64,000 nt of DNA, taken from Globodera rostochiensis. Taxonomy: Eukaryota; Nematoda; Chromadorea; Rhabditida; Heteroderidae. The stretch spans positions 926,449-990,448 of the forward strand of contig JAEVLN010000011.1 in assembly GCA_018350325.1 (NCBI GenBank), in the 5' to 3' direction. The notes beneath the pieces are model-generated. The model was not told the DNA's origin, searched no databases, and saw only the letters and a list, made by a program, of their open reading frames with translations. Shown here one piece after another: positions 39,120 through 49,900 of this stretch. Position 1 is the first letter of the stretch, and every line of letters begins with the position of its first letter. The position numbers were made by a program, and so were the translations under genes.

Positions 39120-40469
39120 ATGCAATTTTGGTTATTAATTATTATTTCATTATTTGCAACGGTTTTGATCAAAAACGCTAATTCTGTGGGCGAACGCGGA
39201 GAAGGACCAAAACTTTACAAATCATTTGATGAAATATATGGAAAAGGATGGGATGATGAAAGTAATGATTCAAAAGAGTTGAACTGTCGTCATGTTAAAG
39301 AAGAAGTTCAAGACGTACAAGCTCCAAACACTTCTGGTCAGAAAAATATTGAGGCTGAAATATTGAAACAGAAATTTGATGAAATATTTGGAAAAGGTTG
39401 GGACGCGGAGGTGCCAGAATTTACAGAAACCAAAGAATGGCATAAAATGGAAACACAGACAACAGAAGTTGAGAATAAATCAACTGATCAGCCTAATCCA
39501 AATGAACAAAGCTCTTCTGATAATTATAAAAGTTTTGTCAATAGAAAAATAAGGGAAAGATTTGATGAAATTTATAATGAAAATTGGTCTGAGGAAGACA
39601 ATGATTTTATTGAAGAAGATGAAGCTGATTCAACTGATCAAAATGATTGCATTGATGGACAAAAATGCCAAAAAGTGCAAGAAAATGGCACAAAACTCAT
39701 AAATGTTTATTCCGATCAGCAAAAGCGTGAAATTGTTGAAGAATTCATTAAAATGAAAAATGAATATAAGCAAAAAGGAAAACATTCCAGAATAGAATGG
39801 CATAAAATTTATGCAAAAATTTCAAAAAGTATCGGCGTCAGCCTTAGAGCAATTAAAAAATGGAAAAAAGAGTTTGGACTGACTCATAAATTGCAATCAG
39901 ATAAAGTAAAAAAGGAAAAACTAAAAGAATATTGTGAAATTAAAGGAAATAATCCAAGTATCAAAGATTTAGAAATAGCGGAAAGTTTAAATATTGGAAG
40001 AAGAACACTGAAGCAATGGAAAATGGAACTTAAAAATGCTGTCAAAGATGAGAATGATTGTTCTTTACAAAAGGAACTTGATCAAATAGCCCAAGACAAA
40101 TTTTATTCTGATCAGCAAAAACGCGAAATTTTGAAACAATTTGATGAAATAAAAAGCAAATGTAAAAAGGCAAAACTCAAAAACATTTCAATGCGTGAAC
40201 TCGATAAAAAAATTGCGAAGAAAATTGGTATTTCTACCAGCACAATTATTGTATGGAAGCGCGAATTTGGCCTTTCTGTCAGCAAAAAAATTTCTGATGC
40301 AACAAAAATTGGAATTTTGGAGAAATATGCCAAAATAAAAGGGAAAAATCCGAAAATGACAGATGCCGTTATTGCTGATATGTTAAAGATTTCAGCAGCA
40401 AGCCTAAGTAATTGGAAAAAAAACAATTTAAAGATGAAATTAAGAACCTTTGAAAATATACGTATTTAA
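39120..40469 (+). CDS. Largest secreted HTH protein, mosaic A/B type (449 aa)
   Basis: The ATG at 39120 starts MQFWLLIIISLFATVL. There are three acidic motifs: FDEIYGKGWDDE (36-47), FDEIFGKGWDAE (86-97) and FDEIYNENWSEE (148-159). The first belongs to the A-type N-terminus; the second starts a B-type N-terminus (EVPEFTETKEWHKM), as in the 22920 copy, so the protein looks like a fusion across the shared motif. There are four HTH units at about 198-255, 262-306, 330-386 and 391-434; units 1 and 2 are B-type (IGVSLRAIKKWKKEFGL, LNIGRRTLKQWKMELK). Extra A bases in the last codons replace the usual KKQFK tail with NNLKMKLRTFENIRI. No introns. Likely secreted. Confidence 0.85.
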   Translation: MQFWLLIIISLFATVLIKNANSVGERGEGPKLYKSFDEIYGKGWDDESNDSKELNCRHVKEEVQDVQAPNTSGQKNIEAEILKQKFDEIFGKGWDAEVPEFTETKEWHKMETQTTEVENKSTDQPNPNEQSSSDNYKSFVNRKIRERFDEIYNENWSEEDNDFIEEDEADSTDQNDCIDGQKCQKVQENGTKLINVYSDQQKREIVEEFIKMKNEYKQKGKHSRIEWHKIYAKISKSIGVSLRAIKKWKKEFGLTHKLQSDKVKKEKLKEYCEIKGNNPSIKDLEIAESLNIGRRTLKQWKMELKNAVKDENDCSLQKELDQIAQDKFYSDQQKREILKQFDEIKSKCKKAKLKNISMRELDKKIAKKIGISTSTIIVWKREFGLSVSKKISDATKIGILEKYAKIKGKNPKMTDAVIADMLKISAASLSNWKKNNLKMKLRTFENIRI

Positions 40470-40491
40470 TGCGTTTAGACTCAAAGCGACG

Positions 40492-40640
40492 ATGTTTTTG
40501 AATAATTTCACGTTTTTGCTGATCACACAATTTTTTTCAGATTTATGACTCTTTATATTTCATCAAATGATTTGTAAAGTTTTGATTCTTGCCCGCCTTC
40601 GCCCACAGAATTAGCATTTTGGATCAAATTCGTTGTAGCG
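40492..40640 (-). pseudogene. HTH family N-terminal fragments
   Basis: The minus strand holds part of HTH unit 1 start (DQQKREIIQ-like, 40,492-40,540) joined to the signal-peptide end and KLYKSFDE region (40,560-40,640), with the intervening part lost. It faces the 39120 gene tail to tail. Confidence 0.7.
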
Positions 40641-41654
40641 ATAGTCCAAAATCAAATTTTCGCAAATGAAAATATTTTATTTAGTAAATATGGACTAGAC
40701 GCCTGCGGGGGGCTAAAGCATGGGGGTTGTTGTTGTGTGTATGGAGGGGGGCTTTGCCTTTGGGTACTGTTCATAGGGTATTTCTTGTTTTTTTCATTTT
40801 AATTTATTTTTGTAATAATGTTCTCCTCTTAATTTGCTATTTTCTGTTGCTGTTCAAACCGTTTATGGGGCTGGGCAAGCCTTCTCTTAGCCGGGAAGCC
40901 TATTTATTAGGCTGGGCAAGCCCTTTTGAGCAATTTCAATTTTTGCTTTATTTCAATTTGACTTTTACTTTATTTAATTTACGTTAATTTCCATTCGTCT
41001 TCAAAATTATTAATTCTTATCTCGATCAATTCTGATCAGAAACGAATATTTTTAAGCTAAATTTAAATTTTACATATAATTTATTTTTAAAAATTGAAAA
41101 TTTCAAATTATAATTACTTAAATTTTTTGCTTAAAATTGAAAATACCGTAACTTGATCAGTTTTGATCAGATCTGGTCAAACTTTTTTTTTGTTTGACTC
41201 AGCAAGCTGAGTCTAAATAACTTTTCAATTACCCTCTAAGGCAAAAATTGAACTTTTCACTTTTTCACTCCAGCCAAATATATGTATAAATTGATTAGAC
41301 CCCCCCCCCCCATATCGACCCCCAACCTGAACCAACCGGGCAAGTGATATACCATTTTGAAGGCTGCATCTCCTACCACAAAATCAGGCCATTTCTCAAC
41401 CAAAAAATTTCTAGGGCTTACGAAAATTCGTAACCGTGAGCACCTTTTTCCCCCTTTTTATAAAATTTTCATAAACATTTTAAAAAATATACAATTGTAA
41501 GAGCAAATTAATAAAAAAAATGACGAATTGAACGAAAGACGAATTCTTCGAAATTTTTGTCGAAGAGAAATTGTATCAAATGTTTGTTTTTTTGTGCGTG
41601 ATACGAGTTTGGTTGCCGGAGATTGGCGTGTTCAGTTGCGGGCCGGCGCAGGTC
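40641..41654. other. No recognised gene
   Basis: AT-rich, with a C-run near 41,304 and part of the dispersed repeat (41,458-41,522). The short frame 41,528-41,746 overlaps sequence shared with 2225 and is probably not coding. Confidence 0.4.
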
Positions 41655-42034
41655 AACAAGCAGATTCGACGCGACTGCACGGAGGCCAACCGCTTCCGGA
41701 ACGCGCCATCATTTGTGCACCGATTCGAGACGTTCTGATTAAGTGATACGATATGGGTTAAGAGAAGGATTTATTACAGATTTCCCATTTGTGCATTGAT
41801 TTGATAAATTTAAATCATAAAAATGGTTTTTGTGCGTTGAATGTATTGGGTGAGTGAGAGGTTGACGTGGGCATTACACATAAATTGCCAAAAGAAAATT
41901 GAGAGGGGGGGGGGAATAAATGTGTAGAAAATAATATGCCAATCAATTTAATTTGCCATATAATTCAAGAAAATAATTCTACCCACAAAATATTTCTTAT
42001 TAATATTTTATTTAATAATTTTAGTAATAAAAAA
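41655..42034 (+). promoter_or_regulatory. Conserved upstream region of HTH gene
   Basis: Colinear with 2225-2485 (CTGCACGGAGG, CGCTTCCGGAACGC, CATCATTTGTGCACCGATT) and, from about 41,775, with 6350-6608, including the G-run and ATATGCCAATCAATTT. From 41,936 to the ATG it is almost identical to the leader of the 6609 gene. Confidence 0.6.
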
Positions 42035-42982
42035 ATGAAATGTCGCCTATTAATTATTATTTTATTCTTTACAATATATTTAATAAAAAATGCCGATTCT
42101 GTGGGCGTTGGCGGACAAGGACCAAAACTTTACAAATCATTTGATGAAATATTTGGAAAAGGATGGGACGATGAAAGTAATGATTCAGAAGACTTGAACT
42201 GTCGTCATGTTAAAGAAGAAGTTCAAGACGGACAAGATCAAAACACTTCTGATCAGAAAAATATTGATGAAATATTGAAACAGAAATTTGATGAAATTTA
42301 TGATGAAAATTGGTCGGAAGACGAAAACAATTCAGCGCCATCAGCGGATGATCTTGATCAGGGAAATTCTAAGGAACATTTTTCTGATCAAAACAACTCA
42401 ATTGATCAAGATCAAAGTGTTGATGAACAACAAAATGAGAGTGAAAAAATTGAGTCTGATCAACACAAACTTGAAATTATTCAAAAATTCCGCGAAATAA
42501 AAAAAGAATATACAAATTCCAGAAATGAACATATTCAAATTGAAAACAAAATATCAAATGGTTTGGGTGTTGGTCGCACAAAAGTGTATAAATGGATCAA
42601 AGAATTTGATTTAGGAAAAAAAACAAAATCAAAGTTTTCTGATTTGGAAAAACGTGAAATATTAAAACAATTTGAAAAGATTAAAAGCAAATGTAAAAAG
42701 GCAAAACTTAAAAACAATTCAAAAAATGAACTTGATGAGAAAATTGGGAAAAAATTGGGCGTCGGTGCCAGAACAATTCGTGAATGGAAACACAAATTTG
42801 GCCTTTCTGTCAGTAACAAAATTTCTGATGCAACAAAAATTGGAATTTTGAAGAAATATGCCAAAATAAAAGGGAATAATCCAAAAATGACTGATGCCGT
42901 TATTGCTGAAATGTTAAAGATTTCAACAAAAAGCCTACGTAATTGGAAAAAACAATTTAAAGATGAAATTAAGAAGCTTTGA
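42035..42982 (+). CDS. Secreted acidic multi-HTH protein (315 aa)
   Basis: The ATG at 42035 begins MKCRLLIIILFFTIYL, as in the 6609 gene. Signal peptide 1-22, FDEIFGKGWDDE 36-47, FDEIYDENWSED 85-96, acidic region to about 140. HTH units lie at about 142-183 (LGVGRTKVYKWIKEFDL), 191-248 (LGVGARTIREWKHKFGL) and 253-310 (LKISTKSLRNWKKQFK). The first half of the acidic linker matches the 35797 gene, while the leader and C-terminus match the 6609 gene, suggesting gene conversion. Single exon, intact. Probable secreted DNA-binding protein. Confidence 0.87.
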   Translation: MKCRLLIIILFFTIYLIKNADSVGVGGQGPKLYKSFDEIFGKGWDDESNDSEDLNCRHVKEEVQDGQDQNTSDQKNIDEILKQKFDEIYDENWSEDENNSAPSADDLDQGNSKEHFSDQNNSIDQDQSVDEQQNESEKIESDQHKLEIIQKFREIKKEYTNSRNEHIQIENKISNGLGVGRTKVYKWIKEFDLGKKTKSKFSDLEKREILKQFEKIKSKCKKAKLKNNSKNELDEKIGKKLGVGARTIREWKHKFGLSVSNKISDATKIGILKKYAKIKGNNPKMTDAVIAEMLKISTKSLRNWKKQFKDEIKKL

Positions 42983-44384
42983 AAATATACGGACGGCCCT
43001 TATCTGTTTTTTTTGTATTTCTAACATGTTTTCGATTTTTTTATGTTAATGTCAGATTCGTCAGCACCCCCAAAAACCTTTTTCCAAATTTTCAAAAAAT
43101 GCACCCACTAAAAACCGGCTTTTTTCGAATGAATTTTGAAAAAACCCGGATCTGGATTTTGGTGACCTGGATCTGAGTTTTCTTGATAAATCCAAGAAAA
43201 TCCAGATCCAGATCCGAGATGCATCTAATAGCATCATTTGGTTAAAATAATATTCATTTTAGTAATTCCTTGCTGGTTTTTACTAGAGACCGGCCAGAAG
43301 GTTCGGCCGGTTATTCGGTAAAGTACCGAAAAAGTTCCGATACCGAAAAATACCGAAAAAAATGTCGGTACTTTTTCGGTTTTCGGTACCAAAATGGAGT
43401 AATTTTTTTAACAAAACTCATTTATTTTGGAAATTTTGGCTTTATCAATATTTTATAATTGAGTATGGAAAGCTTGAGGTTCATAAAATCCATTTACACA
43501 TAAATTCAAACAATAGAAATTTATACTGGCTCGATTAATAGGGCGGTGGGTTCAAAGGGTCGGCCTGTTTTGACATCCGGTTGGTTTTGGGGTCACGCTG
43601 CTTACACCACTTTTTGTTATTTTAGGTTTATTTCCTGTGGATTTGCCCCACTCACAAAAACTTTGAATGGTTTGTCAACGTGCTAAAGCAAGATGAAAGG
43701 CATGACGAGGCCGGCATTCTTGAGATACACATTTTTGTAACACAATTCTTCCACAAATTTGATCTTCGAACTACCGTACTGGTATGGGCGGGGGGCGGTG
43801 CTTGGCTACAATAAGACAATCAAAAAACTTTACATCTCTGCCAGTATATCTGTAAGAAGCATTTCCGCGGCGACAACAGCGGCATTAGCATGTTCACCGG
43901 CCTGCGTGCCACCAGTCCTTTTTGGGTGGCCCAACTTCGACTAATTATTTTAAAGAAATTTGAACCGATTCGAATCAGGGTTGCCTGTCTCGAATATGGC
44001 TAAATTTTCAGAGTCCAGTTTCGAGCATCAAGTTAGAAAATTTAGCAGGCTTGATCTTTAACCCGGGGTTTAATGGTTTTAAATAACAAAGCATGTCGTT
44101 GGATCCGTTGGTTTAAAAATGTTTTATTTTATCTTGAAACCCTGATTACAAATTCGGCTATTTTGAATTTATTTTCATTTTTCTAAATAAATAATAAAAA
44201 TAATATTTTAATTTTAAAAAATTTGCCTTTGAACGATTTGATCTTTTCAGAAAGTAATATTATTTGATTTGACGTGTTTTTCTATAAAAATAAAAATAAT
44301 GCAACAAAAATTGTTAAGAATAAAATAAATACATAGATAGTTAATTGAAAGAAGCATTCAATTAATTCCTAACGAAAACAAAAT
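42983..44384. repeat. Gene-free, several subterminal-type repeat blocks
   Basis: Blocks seen: GATCTGGATTTTGG/CCAGATCCAGATCC (43,145-43,225), GGTACTTTTTCGG/CCGAAAAAGTACC (43,285-43,400) and CAGGGTTGCCTGTCTCGAA (43,977). Each resembles an end of a TIR element, but pairs could not be closed. ORF 43,759-43,944 is unsupported. Confidence 0.4.
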
Positions 44385-44515
44385 CACAAATATGCCAAAA
44401 TAAAATCAAAGAATCCGAAAATATGTGATTATGGCATTTCAGATATATGTAAATTGAAAGCTCAATTTGGAATCAAAATAAGCATCTTTGAGTGAACAAA
44501 ATGTAGAAGTTTGCC
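44385..44515 (+). pseudogene. 3' fragment of B-type HTH family
   Basis: Corresponds to 18,605-18,760: YAKIK.. through the last HTH unit remnants to AAGCATCTTTGAG and the flank AAAATGTAGAAG. Many frame breaks. Confidence 0.65.
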
Positions 44516-45258
44516 AGCCTCTCACTCTCAGCACAACAGCGACGGATTTTATTGTTTGGGGAGGGGGGGGGGGTCGCGCTACTTTATATACTAGTAGTAG
44601 ACCTCTATCTTGCCAATAAAAGGGCATTCTGGGCCGTAAAACCGATAAAATTTATACTTTGGTCAAAATTTATGGAAGCTCCGCGGGGTCTGGCGAGCTT
44701 CAGCATCACGATAGGCAACTATAAAATAGATGGTAGCTTCCTAAGAGCATACTTTAACTATTACAATCGTTTACTGGGCCAGAGATTCAAAATAATTTTT
44801 TTATGAATTTTTTTTTGTGCTTTCAGTGTGGGATGGCATTGGGGGCAGAGGTGGTTTTCGGGACTTTTTGAGCGTTTCATGTTTCGTTTCGTTTCATTTC
44901 GTAGAATTTTTCAGTTTTGTTTCGTTTCGTAAAATGAAAATTAATTTTTTTCGTTTCGTCGTGAAAAAAAATGTGAGTTTCATTAGGCTCTACTTACAAT
45001 TTTATTCTTTAGTTTTTGCAGGTTGCGTTTTTCAGTTATATGTGTCTACATGAAGGTCAAAACAGACATTGGCATTTATGTATTTGGTGGCATATAGCAC
45101 CCGTACTGACAAGGTCTACCCTTCCTTATTTCAGACATTTTTTAATTTTTTATTCAGACCAGTCCGTCCGCAAATATCCTGAAATTGTCTGTGGAAATCT
45201 TTGTTTTCAATCTTTAAATAACAACAATTGTAAAAATGATCCGATATATTTTAAAAGT
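44516..45258. other. No recognised gene
   Basis: TTTCGTTTCG motifs at 44,880-44,965 resemble another subterminal block. Open frames here lack recognisable domains. Confidence 0.35.
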
Positions 45259-46159
45259 TCAACTTTTTTCTTTTCTAAATTGAGCTTTCCATTTTGTTAT
45301 ACTTCTTTTTGAGATTTTCAACAAATCAGCAATTTCACAATCACGCATTTTCGGATTCTTCCCTTTTATTTTGGCATATTTCTTCAAAATTTCAATTTTT
45401 GTTGCATTAGAAAACTTTTTTTTGCTGACAGAAAGACCAAATTTGCGCTTCCATTCATAAATTGTTCTGGCACAAACGCCCAATTTTATTGCAATTTTCT
45501 CATCAAGTTCATTCATTAAAATGTTTTTGGTTTGCCTTTTTACATTTACTTTTAATCTTTTCAAATTGTTTCAAAATTTGGCGTTTTTCCAAATCAGAAA
45601 ACTTTGATTTTGTTTTTTTTCTTAAACCCAATTGTTTGGTCCATCTATAAATTGTTGTGCGACTAACACCCAAACCATTTGATATTTTTTTCTCAATTTG
45701 AATATGTTCATTTCTGGAATATTTTCTCTTTTTTGTATATTCTTTTTTTATTTCACGGAATTTTTGGATAATTTCCCGTTTTTGTTGATCAGATTCGATT
45801 TTTTCAGTTTCATTGGACTCATTTTGCTGTTCATCAAAACTCTCATCTTGATCTGGCGCTGAATAGTTTTCGTCTTCAGACCAATTTTCATCATAAATTT
45901 CATCAAATTTCTGTTTCAATATTTCATCAATATTTTTCTGATCAGAAGTGATTGGAGCTTGTCCGTCTTGAACTTCTTCTTTAACATGACGACAGTTCAA
46001 GTCTTTTGGATCATTACTTTCATCGTCCCATCCTTTTCCAAATATTTCATCAAATGTTTTGTAAAGTTTTGGCTCTTGTCCGCGTTCGCCCAGAGAATTT
46101 GCATTTTTGATAAAATTTGTTGCAAAGAATAAAATAATAATTAATAGCCAAAATTTCAT
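45259..46159 (-). pseudogene. Secreted HTH family copy with one frameshift
   Basis: The ATG at 46159 opens 216 codons: signal peptide, FDEIFGKGWDDE, FDEIYDENWSED, HTH unit 1 (LGVSRTTIYRWTKQLGL) and the start of unit 2. Two bases are missing near 45,530, relative to the family, in the codons for KKAKLKNIS; the frame then stops at 45,509. Units 2 and 3 continue in an overlapping frame to 45,259 (LGVCARTIYEWKRKFGL, LKISKRSITKWKAQFR). If real, the product is a secreted acidic protein with one HTH. It is the cleanest single-lesion copy, so a base-calling error should be excluded. Confidence 0.78.
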
Positions 46160-46289
46160 TTTTATTACTAAAATTTATATAAATATTAATAAATAAATTG
46201 TGCATATAATTAATTTTATTGAAAATATAGCCAATAAAATTGATTGGCATATTATTTTTCACGAATTTATTCCTCCCCCCCCCCCCTCC
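46160..46289 (-). promoter_or_regulatory. Conserved family upstream block
   Basis: The minus strand has AATAATATGCCAATCAATTT and a G-run (46,276-46,285), as upstream of the copy at 679. Confidence 0.5.
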
Positions 46290-46430
46290 CCCAAGACGAC
46301 AGTTCAAGTCTTTGAATCATTACTTTCATCATCCCATCCTTTTCCAAATATTTCATCAAATGTTTTGTTCAGTTTAACGGAATCAGCTTTTTGAACTTTA
46401 TATATTGCATAGAATGGAATTTAAACTAAT
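46290..46430 (-). pseudogene. N-terminal HTH family fragment at array border
   Basis: The minus strand carries a decayed signal peptide, KTFDEIFGKGWDDESND and the RHV.. region, the same arrangement as 818-950 next to the 1-679 copy. The 16-kb array starts about 220 bp to the right. Confidence 0.65.
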
Positions 46431-46651
46431 AATAATTTTTTCATATTTATTTTATTCAAGAAATAAAAAATAATGGATATTGTGCATGCTTATAAAATTG
46501 TAAATATATGTATTGTATGGAATTATTTATAGTTTTATATGAAACGTGGAATACATTTTTCGCTGTTATAGAACTGTGAATAACATACTATTTTAAAATT
46601 CATAATAATACTATTTATTTAGTATTACCTTTATTACTGCAACTGATTCAT

Positions 46652-46988
46652 TCCGTCTTTTGTTACAATTCTGGTCTGTTATTGCTTCTGTTCTGGTCTG
46701 TTTTTATTGAAATTCTGGTCTGTTTCTTACAAGTCTGGTGTATTCTTGCTGCATTTCTGGTCTGTTTTTGTTACAATTCTGTCTTTTGTTGCAATTCTGG
46801 TCTGTTTTTGCTGCAATTCTGGTTCGTTTTTGTACAATTTTGTCTTTTGTTGCAATTCTGGTCTGTTTTTGCTGCAATTCTGGTTCGTTTTTGTACAATT
46901 CTGTCTTTTGTTGCAATTCTGGTCTGGTTTTGTTACAATTCTGGTGTATTTTTGGTGCAGTTCTGGTCTGTTTTTGTTACAATTATGG
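46652..46988 (+). repeat. 21-bp array, block 1 (forward)
   Basis: Units of CAATTCTGGTCTGTTTTTGTT, with variants CTGCAATTCTGGTTCG and TACAATTCTGTCTTTTGTTG, in the plus orientation. Confidence 0.9.
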
Positions 46989-49900
46989 TATAACAGACCA
47001 GAAATGCAACAAAAGACAGAATTGTAACAAAAACAATTCCAACAAAAAAGACCAGAACTGCTGCAAAAACATACCATAATTGTAACAAAAACAGACCAGA
47101 ACTGCACCAAAAATACACCAGAAGTGCAACAAATCCAGACCACAATTGCAAGAAAAACAAAACAGACCAGAATTGCAACAAAAAACAGAATTGTACAGCA
47201 AAAACAGACCAGAATTGCAACAAAAGACAGGTAACAAAAACAGACCAGAACTGCAGCAAAAATACACCAGAATTGCAACAAAAACAGACAAGAATCCCAA
47301 AAAAGACAAAATTGTAACAAAACAGACCAGAATTGTAACAAAAAGCAGAAATAAATTACAGGAAAAAGACCAGAACTGCAGCAATAAAACCAGTATTGCA
47401 ACAAAAACAGACCAGAATTAAACAAAGACCAGAATTGCAAAAAAGACAGAATTGTAACAAAAACAGACCAGAATTGCAACAAAAACAGACCCGAAATTCC
47501 AACAAAAGACAGAATTGTAACAAAAACAGACCAGAATTGCAACAAAAACAGACCAGAATTGTCAAAAAACAAATCTGAATTACAGGCAAAAGACCAAATT
47601 GCAGCAATAAAACCAGTAATGCAACAAAACAGACCAGAATTGCAAAAAAGACAGAATTGTAACAAAAACAATTCCAACAAAAAAGACCAGAACTGCTGCA
47701 AAAGATACCATAATTGTAACAAAAACAGACCAGAACTGCACCAAAAATACACCAGAATTGTAACAAAACCAGACCAGAATTGCAAGAAAAACAAAACAGA
47801 CCAGAATTGCAACAAAAAACAGAATTGTACAAAAACGGACCAGAATTGCAACAAAAACAGACGAAAATTGCAACAAAAGACAGAATTGTGACAAAAACGG
47901 ATCAGAATTGCAACAAAAACAGACCGAATTGTCAACAAAAAGCAGAATGTACAGCAAAAAGACCAGAATGCAACAAAAACAGACCAGAATGCAACAAACA
48001 GACTGAAATTGCAAAAAGACCAGAATTGCAGAAAAAACATAATTGCAACAAAAAGACCAGAAATGCTGCAAAGAAATACAATGCAACCAAAGCAAAAAAA
48101 CCAATTGTAAAAAAACAACAGAACAAAAAAGACCCAAAAACAAAAAAGACCAATTGTAACAAAAACAGACCAGAATGCACAAAAAAGACCAGAATGCAAC
48201 AAAACAGACCAGAATTCAACAAAAAAACAAAAAAACAAAAGAATAAAGCAAAAAAAACAGACCAGAATTGCAACAAAAAAACAAATTCCAAAAAAGACAG
48301 AATTGCACAAAAACAGACCAGAATTGCACAAAAACAGACAGAATTACAAAAAAACAGAATTGCCAAAAACAACCGAAAAGACCAACTGTAAAAACAGACC
48401 ATAATTGCAACAAAACACCAGAATTGTAACAAAAACAGACAGAATTGTAACAAACGCAAATTAACAAAAACACCAGAATTGTAACAAAACAGACCAAATT
48501 GCACAAAACGACAGAATTGTACAAAAACAGAACAGAATTGAACAAAAAGACCAGAATTGCAACAAAAGACAAATGTGTACAAAACAGACCAGAATTGCAG
48601 CAAAAACAGACCAGAATTGCAACAAAGACAGAATTGTACAAAAAGACAGATTCAACAAAAAAGACCAGAATTGCAACAAACAGATCCATAATTGTAACAA
48701 AACAGACCAAATTGTACAGCAAAAACAGACCAGAATGCAACAAAAGACAGATTGTACAAAAACAGACCAGAAATTGCACAACAAAAACCAAAATTGCAAA
48801 AAAACCAGAATTGACACAAAGACCAGAATTGCAACAAAAACAGACAGAATCCAAAAAAGACAGAATTAACAAAAAGACCAGAATTGTAACAAAAACAGAA
48901 ATGAATTACAGGAAAAAGACCAGAACTGCAGCAATAAAACCAGTATTGCAACAAAAACAGACCAGAATTAAACAAAGACCAGAATTGCAAAAAAGACAGA
49001 ATTGTAACAAAAACAGACCAGAATTGCAACAAAAACAGACCCGAAATTCAACAAAACAGAATAAAAAAAGACCAAATTGCAACAAAAACAGACCAGAATT
49101 GCAAAAAAACAAATTAACAAAAAGACCAGAATTGCAGCAAAAACAGAATTGCAAAAAAAACAAAAAGACCAGAATTGCAAAAAACAGACATCAACAAAAA
49201 GAACAAAAAACAGAATTGAAAAACGACCAGAATTGCAACAAAAACAGACCAAATTGCAAAAAAACAGAATTGAACAAAAAAACCAGAAGCACAAAAAACC
49301 AAATAAAAAACAAACTGAATTAAAAAAACAGAATTGCAAAAGACAGAATGGTAACAAAAACATGCCAACAAAAGACCAGAACTGCTGCAAAGATCCATAA
49401 TTGGAACAAAACAGACCAGAACTGCACCAAAAATACCCAAATTGTAACAAAAACCAGACCAGAATTCAACAAAAGACAGAATTGTACAAAACAACCAGAA
49501 ATGCAGCAAAATACACAAGAATTGTACCAAAAACAGAAGACCTTAATTGGACAAAAGACAAGAATTGTAACAAACACCCGGAAATTGGCAACAAAAACAG
49601 ACCAGAATTGCAACAAAAGACAGAATTGTACAAAACGAACCAGAAAAGCAGCAAAATACACAAGAATTGGAACAAAAACAGACCTTAATTGTAACAAAAG
49701 ACAGAATTGTTAACAAAACAGCCCGAATTGCAACAACAGACCAGAATTGCAACAAACTGACCAGAATCCCAAAAAAGACAAATTGTAACAAAACAGACCA
49801 GAATTGTAACAAAAAGCAGAAATGAATTACAGGAAAAAGACCAGAACTGCAGCAATAAAACCAGTATTGCAACAAAAACAGACCAGAATTAAACAAAGAC

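Noticed and set aside
41528..41746. 72-codon ORF with some Arg-rich sequence
   Set aside because: It spans the border of a segment shared with 2225-2430, where the same frame is not open. Probably leader or flank.
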